The notes beneath the pieces were generated by a model, which was not told the origin of the DNA, made no database searches, and was given only the letters and a program-made list of their open reading frames with translations. Shown one piece after another: positions 56,062 to 64,000 of a stretch of DNA of 64,000 nucleotides. The position numbers and the translations under genes are program-made. The number at the start of each line of letters is the position of its first letter. Position 1 is the first letter of the stretch. Source of the DNA: Selaginella moellendorffii (lineage: Eukaryota > Streptophyta > Lycopodiopsida > Selaginellales > Selaginellaceae); the NCBI RefSeq assembly GCF_000143415.4, contig NW_003314305.1, positions 236,139-300,138 of the forward strand, in the 5' to 3' direction.

Positions 56062-58947
56062 GAGTTGTAGGACCTGACAATTATGGGGCAACTAAGCAAG
56101 AGGTGCAAGATAATTGGTTAAATGGGTAGAAGGTAGCTACCCAAGACTTCTTAATGGCATAAGGAAGTTAGATATACCCTTACGGGGGGTAAATTGCTTA
56201 TGTTGCAATATAGTAAGTCAATGTCGTAAACGGGAAGGCTCATTGTCAAGAGGCCATCATTGGGACACCCAAACACTCTAGAACACCAGGAGGTGGTGTT
56301 TCATATCGCAAGGGCAATAGATAAGGCCCAAGGGACTAAGTCCTTAGCAAATGATGGATAGTAGGTGCTATCCAAATGTTCAAGGTTGTGGAGACAGGAG
56401 AAGACTGTCTACCCGAATTGGACAAAGCCAAAAATGGAATTTTGGCAAGGCTAGTGATGGGCATGTAAAGACCCATAAGCAGCAACGTTAATCCCGATAT
56501 GTGGGATTATAAGTTGAGCATGCCCAAGATTGAGGAACCACTCCCTATGCTATCGGGTAGGTTCATCCCTAAGAATACTTGCTAAGGCATAGTAAAATGT
56601 GCAAAGCTGTCCTCCTAGTCTGGAGGAGAATAACCAAAGGAAACATATGGGGCCAAAAGGCAAGTAGTATTGGGATGGAACTGAATCATAGAAATCAAAG
56701 GGCATATCCCACAGTGGTTATGCAAGTTGGGAGTGGAGAATCAAGAGGGTGCTCGAGGATGTTGTTGCTAGCAACCGTGATGCCATGGAGAGTCTAAATA
56801 TGGAATTGTTCATGTTAGACTATATGGCAACTATAAAGCTTGCGAAAAGGGAGGCCTTAGCAAGCTGAGGGACAGAGTTCCTCTAAGGTTCCCAAAGACG
56901 ATTCTAGGTAGCTTAGTACCTAGAAAGGCCAAGTGTAAATGGTTCATGGAACGCGCGAAACCAGAGTGGCGCAGCAGAAGCATGGTCTTGAAGCTTGCCA
57001 TGAGGCAAGGCTATCAAGGTTAGGGAAGTAGTTCCCGAGTGTTCAAAGAGAGGGCTTTCAACGAAAGTTGATGGTAAAGGACTTTCACGCTTATGCAGGA
57101 ACCATGTTACAGTGGTCGGAGGACTTGCCAAGCGAGATTGGCACGTCGGGGGAACAAATACCCTAATTGAAGGTGATAACTTCAAAAGGGTGGGCCATAG
57201 GGCTGAGCATGGAGGAGTCCATGCATGATCACAAACATGTCAAGTGAGAGGACTTGGCAGTGTGGAGGAACTAGGTTCCTAAGCTGTGATCTGTAGCGCG
57301 CTTTAAAAATAAGTTGGTGCACCGGCGTGGGGAGTCACGCCAGGCATCTTGTGTGATGCCATCCGTAGATGCATATACGGAGGTTGGGTTCGAGTCCCGA
57401 CCCTCTAGTGCTTGGGTTCGAGTCCCAAATCACTAGGGCATGGTGATGGTTTGGAATATGAGGACACTCATATTTCGGTGGTCATGGACTCTCAGTGGGG
57501 AGACTGGTTTGGGCACACCGCCAAGCGAGGGATGCCTCGGAGTCGTGATGCACGGTTAGATTGCTTAGTGTGAAAGCTCGGCATATCTAACTTGAACACT
57601 TTGGTGCAAGTGGCACCAAGGACGTGGTGAGTGAGATGGGGACACCTAATCTCAGTTGCTATGGACCCTTGGCCGGAAGGGCTGGCTTGGGCGCACCGCC
57701 AAGTGTGGGGGATGCCCCCGGGGTCGTAGTTAACAAGTTAAAGGTCTGGAAGACCTAGTACCTATTGGCAAACCTGTTAAGGTGCCGAGGTGAGATCACT
57801 AGGTGATCTTGTGACTAAATAAGGACAAGGTCCTTGTTTGGGTTAAGGAATAAGGTTCCTAGTTCAAAGTGTTGATTTGAACTATTGATGATGGTGTGGC
57901 TTGGTCAAGGTGACCAAGTGGGAAAAGCACCTTAGGGAAATGAGCTATGTCATTGCGATGGCATAGTGTGTCCAAGGAAAGTAGTCTCTAAAGAGACCCA
58001 TGAGAGGGTCACAAAGTTGGGCCGAGAATAGAGCCCACAGCAGAAGATGCTAAAAGAGACTTACTAGGGGTGAACACCCTAGTCTTGGCAAAGTAGAGCC
58101 TTTGCTATGGAATCAAAAGAATACCTCAAGGAGGGAGGTAGAGATTCGATGTTACTTGGTGCAACAATCAACGGATAGGAGCAAAAGATGAGTGGCCAAG
58201 ATAGGGCCGTGGAATCCCTTGGAAGGAATCCAAGTGACAAAGTTAGGCGAGGAACACTAATGTGTTGGACGCTAACAAATTGCGGGAAAGGAAATGTGTT
58301 TCCAAGGATGGATTCCGAATTGCTCCGATTTGGCGAAAGTGGAAGCTCCAAGGGAGGGAGCGGTAAGGTAGCCAAATGATAGGGCGATGGACAACCCTAG
58401 CACAAAGTGTAATAAATGGAACTTAGTGCCCAAGGTGGCACGAAATAGAAGAGAGGATGATGGTGCCCTCAAGTAATGAACTTCCTAGGATAGGGAAGTG
58501 GAGTTGCACAATCTGTGCAATGCAAGGTGTTGGAGACACCTAGGAAATTGACTTCCAAAAGTCAAAAGAGTAAAAGTTCCAAGGTGCAAACATTCAATAG
58601 ATGGAAATTGAGACTACTCGAGAAGGAGTAGTGGGATTGACTTAGAGAAGGGTCTCTAAGAGGTTTAGCGAGAACTAAACCAATAAAAGGAGAGAACCAC
58701 TACATGTGGTCCAATCAGTCTCTAAGTTGGAGAGACTACCCTCCTTAGAGGATAGGCAAGGCATGGTGAGCCTTTGGTGTCAAACCATTGAGGCATATGC
58801 AAAAGGCATGGTGAGCCTTCAATGTCAAACCATTGACAAATATTGGCTAGGTGCCAAGGATGGAAATGGTAACACATGCGAGTGTTACTTTACAAAATGG
58901 TTTACCGTTCGATGAGGACATCGAACTTCATCTATGGGTGGTGGAGT
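56062..58947 (+). other. Interior of the 14.4-kb element, right part
   Basis: About 2.9 kb with no coding domain. It contains diverged direct repeats: CACCGCCAAG-centred blocks at about 57519 and 57697, and two GGCATGGTGAGCCTT blocks at about 58761 and 58806. Two GGTTCGAGTCC boxes occur at 57387-57397 and 57415-57425. Confidence 0.6.
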
Positions 58948-60481
58948 TGTGAGACACAAAATCCCTAGGCCCCAAAGTGGAGCCGGAAAGGGTGCCACGT
59001 GGTAGTGGCTGAAGCGAGAGCCAAACGAGCGTAACACGTTTGGACCAAAAGCTCCGACTTGAAAAGTCAAGAGCGGGAGTGGAACTCCCAACGAAGTGCT
59101 CGAGGAACGAGCACGAAGCGAGCAAAAAGTGAGGCTCCAAAGAGGGACCCAAAAGGACCAACACATGACACGTGGAAGTGTCCGAGATGGACTCGAGTTG
59201 GAGTCCGAAGTGGAGTCCGAGATGGACTCGAGTTGGAGTCCGAAGTGGAGTCCGAGATGGACCCGAGTTGGAGTCCGAAGTGGAGTCCGAGATGGACCCG
59301 AGTTGGAGTCCGAAGTGGAGTCCGAGATGGACCCGAGATGGAGTCCGAGATGGAGTCCGAGATGGAGTCCGAAGTCAAGACCGAGACCGAGACCGAGACC
59401 GAGATCGGGACCGAGAACGAGACCGAGGCTGAGGCCGAGACCAAGCCCGAGCCCGAGTCCGAGTCCGAGTCCGAGTCCGAGTCCGAGAGGGTGAAAGCCC
59501 AAAGCGTTCGTCTCCCAGACCCTGGGGGGTTTGGTGAGCTCCAAAAGTATAGTAGGGGGAGGACTGCAGTGGAGCCAGTTTGGCCAGGAAAGGCCAGTTT
59601 GGCCCAGGAAGGCCGGACCCAGTGTTGGGTGATGAGCTGCCCACTGGGAAGTCCAAGACTAGAGTGAACACAGACCGACAAGCGGGGTAGCTTGGTGAAG
59701 TGTTCAAGAGCCGGCTCTAGTTCCCCCGGGAGATCGACTGGCCGATGCTCCCAGTCCAAGTGTGGGTGGCACTACCTACTTGGATACCTGGTGTGGCTCA
59801 ACGGAACCCGCTCTAAGCCCATGGCTAGAGCACCCAAGGGCAGAAGGCGAGGAGAGTACCCAGGTGGCTCGCGTAAGGCCACGGTGTTCCGAAATGTTGT
59901 CCCAAAGGCCCAGACTGTGGAAAGGAAGAGGAGCAGTCCTCTAGGGTAGTGACCAAGGACACAGTCGTGTGGTGAGGAAGTCCCAGAGGATCGTGGGACT
60001 TAGTGGTCGGGCCTGTGGGTCTCGATCCAGTGGCAGTGTTGGCAAACACGGCCAGGGGCAGAAAGGGAATTGGTGGGGACTGACAGAGGGATATTGGGGA
60101 AGGCTATTCCCCTTGTCGGTGGGCATCCCAAGGATGCTAAGGAGTGGATCTGAGATGACCACTCACAGATGGTTTGCCTAGTCTTGGAGAGCCAAGACGG
60201 TGATGCAAGTGGTATTGGACTACCAGTGTGGCAAAGATGACTGGGCATGGCCTTAGCGTAACGGGCTGCTATGTCGGTGGTACCTTTGAGTGTCGGTCAT
60301 GGGATCGGACACGTGGAGCACTTGGACCAAGTGCAAATGTTGAGTGGCATGGATGCCATTCTCGGGGCTAGCAAGTCCCAAGTCCTGGATTGGACTTATG
60401 GAGGTTGTGAATGAGACTCCTCCAAGTGGTCAGAGGTGTGGTTAAGTGATTAAAGTAGAATGGAAAATTTAGTCGTTTACA
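58948..60481 (+). repeat. 3' LTR of the 14.4-kb element
   Basis: 1534 bp, 12 bp longer than the 5' LTR because of one extra GAGATGGAGTCC. Ends TTTACA before the GGGGT duplication. Confidence 0.88.
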
Positions 60482-61300
60482 GGGGTATTGAGGATGTATA
60501 TATTGGTGAAGAGGCATTTCTTTTAGCCTGAGATAAAGTTAGATATTGAGAAATATATTTATGGTTATTTAACTTATCAGGTAGTCAAAGTTGATCATTA
60601 GAAGCTTGCTACCCTCTATCATCTTCTACATACTTGAGAACAAGTGAGATAGCATCTTAATAGACTTTATCACTAGTTTGCCTAAGACCTTTCAAAGAAA
60701 TTAAGTTATTTAGGTTGTTGTAGATTATTTGATGAAGATAACTCACTTTTTCTTAGTGAAGATGATGATTAAAGCTTCTAAACTTGATCAGTTATTTGTA
60801 GACTGGTTATTCAATCTCTATGGTTTGCTGAATGATATTGTGAATAATTAGGAAATTCACATCCATATTTTGACAAATAGTCTTTGAGAAGTTAGAAATT
60901 AAGTTGAACATAAGTAGTGGTGAGCATCTACAATCAAATGGGTAGACAAAGCACATGAATTAACTATTAAAATATTTGTTGAGGTCTTTTATAGGAAATT
61001 TGACTTAATAGAAAGTATAGGAGAAGTACTTACCTTTGCTTCAATTTTCTCATAATAGCACTCGTCAATTGGCTATTGGTATATCTCTATTTATGGTGAG
61101 GTATGGCTATGAACATAGTTCTCTTATAAGTTTGAGTTTGGCTTTAGTTTAGGTCCACTCTTTTTTAGGGTTAGGATAGATGTATGTGCACTATAAATGT
61201 GAGATTACCTCCCTTAAGTAAAATATGGATATGGTTTTGTCGGAAAGGGTATGAAAAAGTTTTTATTTCAAAATAGGGTAGAGTTATCAATGGCAATGGT
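60482..61300 (+). mobile_element. Decayed Ty3/gypsy retrotransposon, right part (integrase)
   Basis: Broken plus-strand translation continues the integrase cut at 46083: a LAEMDFITGLPKT-like zone near 60660, KLEIKLNISSGEHLQSNG (the S-AYHPQSDGQ block) near 60890, and LPLLQFSHNSTRQLAIGISL with VRYGYEHSS (the AEFAYNSS...G.SPF...YG block) near 61030-61120. Many stops. No 3' LTR identified. Confidence 0.72.
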
Positions 61301-63399
61301 AAATAGATTGATGTAGCTGATTATATCCAAGAAGCAAGGTGGGTCAGAAGTAAAGTTGAGAGTTTGTAGGATGCTTCTAAGCATCACTTATGCATCTTTT
61401 AGATTAGAGATTCAAAGTGATCTTTGTGAAGTGATCCTAAAAGAATAGGGATTTTTTGACTTTAAAGATGGAAAAGCTGTAGATATCACATTCTCTCAAG
61501 AAAGTAAGTGGGTAGTAAATGACAATAGAGTCTTGATCAGAGATTTTAATATGGCGTTCAAGTTGAGTTATATCAACAATAAAGCTTCATTGATATGATT
61601 GAAGTGATATAAATTTTCTTTATTCATGTTTTTATTCACATTGTATGGCATTCACACTTGTCATTTTTACATTAACAAGTTGCCAAAACTATCAAAAATC
61701 CATTCCTTAAAAACAAAGATGTTAGATGAGTTGGATTTTAATAAAAACATAACATTTAGAAGGCTAAAGTGAAATTGAGAGCAACTAAATAGCATAATCA
61801 CTTTGAAAATGGTAAAGTTGTGTTTAGAATTCAATGCATCAAATGTAATAAAAATTTCAAAGGTGGGGTGAAATGAGATATGAAGAATTTTATCTTATCT
61901 CACTTGAAGACTAGGGACATAAACTTGCTATGAAAACCATTCTTTCAGTTAATAATGATTTAAAATCCCCCTTGGTCTTATCAACTTCTATAAGCCAATA
62001 ATTCATGGATGAGATAATGGAGAAAGTTGCTAAGACTTGCAAGGACTTAAGCTACAAATTTGTTTTCTGGCCAAATTGTAATTTCAACAATTTAGAGAGT
62101 ATGAAAATTCATTGCACAATGTGCAACCATATGATTCAACTCTTTTCACGACAAAGTATATATATTTTTTTCTTTAGCATTCAAATCCAATTCTTTCTTT
62201 AAACTCTTACACTCACAATATTGAGCAACATCTCGTCTCCAAAGGTCATGTAGAAATAGTTATGCGAAGCACTATAGATCGTAGACAAAACAAAAAATTA
62301 GTAATTTGGATTTTAACAGCCACCCTTCCAAGCTTTTTGTTACTGATACACAACAACAAAGTATCACTAAATTCTTTCTAATAATAGATAAATTTACTTC
62401 TTTGATTAGTTTTTTAAAATATAGTAAGACAATGGAGTAAGGATGTCCTCAAGTAGTAAGTGATGAGAATGTTGTAAAATCAAGTTGTAATTTGAATATC
62501 TTTTATTTGTGTATTTCTAGGAGTTGAAATGGTGTTATAATTATATTGGGGATATCATTTTCCAACATATAAGTATCACAAAAAACTTAAAGCCATTTCT
62601 ACAAGATAAGTTGAAAGTGAATTAGTTTGTTGAGCTAGAAACTCGATAAACTATGATTTATCTTGGGAGGGAAGTTAATATTGAAAGTACTTTTCATCAT
62701 AAATTATGCCTTTGAGTTAATCATGAAGGCTTTTCAAATCTAATATGCCTGAAGTGTGCTTTAGTTCCTGTGGAAATGATTTTAAAATATGATTTACTCA
62801 CCAAATCAAGCTAAATGACAGAGGTGATGTTGTTAGAAGTTAAAGAGTGGTTGCATCTACTAGTTGTCAGCTAAATACTTTATCATTGAAAAAGCTTCTT
62901 GCTAATCCATGATTAAGGCATTAGCTTGTATAACGGCTTGAGACTCAAGTTATAAAGCAGTGTTAGAGAATAATTGTCTTATCAATGAAAGTTCAAGGTC
63001 TTGGTGAGCATTGTTTAGAGGATTTAGCTTATATGGATATTAAAAAATTTTGTAAGGGCATTTATGATATAGCAAGGCATGGCAAATTTGAAGGAAGACA
63101 AGGTTTTGGAATTTTTGTGTGGATATCTCTAGGAACTTGTGTTGGCCAGTAATAGATAATGATAGAATACAAGGTCAAAGCAAATTTTTAAGGCTATTTG
63201 AATCCATGGAAAAGTACAAATGCATGATTTTATATCCTTAAACTTTGCTAAGTGAAGTATTTCTACAATTAGACAAGCTATGAGAATGACACTTCACTAT
63301 AGTGTTGGAGTTCAAGTATTTTTCTATAGTTTTTTAAAAATTCTATACATAAACTAAGTATTGAGTTTATAGTTTCACATATTCTAGCAAGTTCAAACA
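61301..63399. other. AT-rich repeat debris
   Basis: No intact frame. Around 61835 the plus strand reads CIKCNKNFKGGVK, resembling the first half of a BED-type zinc finger of hAT transposases. Around 63000-63130 an open stretch (DIARHGKFEGRQGFGIFVWI) is unrecognised. Probably several superposed old transposons. Confidence 0.4.
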
Positions 63400-63699
63400 A
63401 TGTATAGTGCTTATATGAAGCAAAATGCTAGGAGAATTCTTGTACTTATGGCTGCAAATGAGACACACATCAAGACAATAGTACGTTTGGATGCAAGAAC
63501 AAATATGCTTGTTAAATTTTATGGTCCAAAAGCAAATTATAAATTTAATAAGAAGTTTCTTGTTAAAGTAGGGGCAAGAGAGGAAGGATACAATAACATT
63601 ACAATAACTTTTAACAACTTCCAACAAAATCATTATAGTTGTATTCTTATGGTGAACTCGCTATGCTATAATTTGCCAAAGTTAGTTTTTGTTATCTAG
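63400..63699 (+). CDS. Short unknown frame in repeat DNA
   Basis: 99 codons from an ATG, containing ANETHIKTIVRLDARTNMLV and AREEGYNNITITFNNFQQNH. It reads like real protein rather than noise, but ends without a recognisable domain and sits in decayed repeats, so it is more likely an open remnant of a transposon-borne gene than a host gene. Confidence 0.3.
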   Translation: MYSAYMKQNARRILVLMAANETHIKTIVRLDARTNMLVKFYGPKANYKFNKKFLVKVGAREEGYNNITITFNNFQQNHYSCILMVNSLCYNLPKLVFVI

Positions 63700-64000
63700 C
63701 TTACTTGCAACAGGTATTTGGATATTTTATTTGTGATTATAGTAACTTTAATTTTACATATTTGATAACGCAAATATTCAACAACAATGGGAGCAGGTAT
63801 ATGACTTTTAGGATAAAAGTTCGTGGTAAGTTCTCAGCCCAATAATTGGCCATGCATTTGATGGTGATTCAAGGTATCAATAACTAATGGTACAAGATGT
63901 AAACAACTAAAAAGAACGATTTGAGAGATAATCAAATATAAAGGGAAAGGGCCTATGAACAAGAGTACACATTCTTTTTCCAATCAGTTAAAGGTTTTGG
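63700..64000. other. AT-rich end of window, nothing recognised
   Basis: No frame, repeat or RNA gene that I can support. Confidence 0.5.

Larger units (their letters stand above)
46084..60481 (+). mobile_element. 14.4-kb LTR retrotransposon without coding capacity (LARD-like), host of a nested element
   Basis: Two LTRs (46084-47605 and 58948-60481) begin TGTGAGAC and end TTTACA or CTTACA. A 5-bp duplication GGGGT flanks it (46079-46083, 60482-60486). A tRNA-Met-type primer-binding site follows the 5' LTR, and a G-rich tract (about 58936-58946) precedes the 3' LTR. The interior, minus the nested element, is about 4.1 kb with no gag, protease, RT or integrase that I can recognise. Confidence 0.88.

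Overview
The window is plant nuclear DNA, most likely a lycophyte close to Selaginella moellendorffii (inference). The support is compact genes with GT-AG introns of about 40-100 nt, a PLS-type PPR protein, PR-1, a WAV3-type VWA family, an ARF/Aux-IAA PB1 domain, and a VWA/coiled-coil protein of a kind I associate with lineages that keep motile cilia. No species-level proof can be made from the sequence alone.

Positions 22-24199 hold a three-unit head-to-tail segmental duplication with unit starts at 22, 9496 and 16812. Each unit carries, left to right: two retropepsin-like genes (A and B, minus strand), a secreted PR-1/CAP gene (minus), a RING-less WAV3-like VWA gene (plus, divergent from PR-1 across a constant 394-bp spacer), a fragment of a small gene whose fuller copy lies at 29.3-29.9 kb, and the 3' part of a PPR gene (minus). 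Only the right-most unit runs into a full-length PPR gene; the other two PPR copies are 5'-truncated and chimeric at the unit junctions. Unit 1 has two VWA genes in tandem, while units 2 and 3 have single genes that look like recombinants of the two. Gene B is broken in units 1 and 2 by shared indels. PR-1 and VWA stay open in all copies.

Positions 25-42.3 kb are single-copy genes: an apparently intact secreted subtilase flanked by two PPR relics, a small uncharacterised four-exon gene divergent from a DEAD-box helicase of the PRP28 (plant RH21) type, a large VWA/coiled-coil protein convergent with the helicase, a zinc-type medium-chain dehydrogenase, and a PB1-only (DNA-binding-domain-less) ARF-like gene divergent from the dehydrogenase.

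From 42.3 kb to the end there are no convincing host genes. A decayed Ty3/gypsy element (gag to RNase H at about 42.84-46.08 kb, integrase from 60.48 kb) is split by a 14.4-kb LTR element (46084-60481) with a 5-bp target-site duplication. That element is itself interrupted by a younger LTR element in the opposite orientation (48806-56061). Both younger elements have LTRs plus a tRNA-Met-type primer-binding site but no recognisable gag-pol, so they look like LARD-type non-autonomous elements. An older, related solo-LTR-like sequence lies at about 44.2-45.1 kb. The last 2.7 kb is AT-rich repeat debris.

I do not see a clearly new molecular system. The best candidates for something undescribed are the amplified PR-1/VWA divergent pair, the retropepsin-like proteins lacking the catalytic aspartate, and the RING-less WAV3-type proteins with swapped C-terminal tails.
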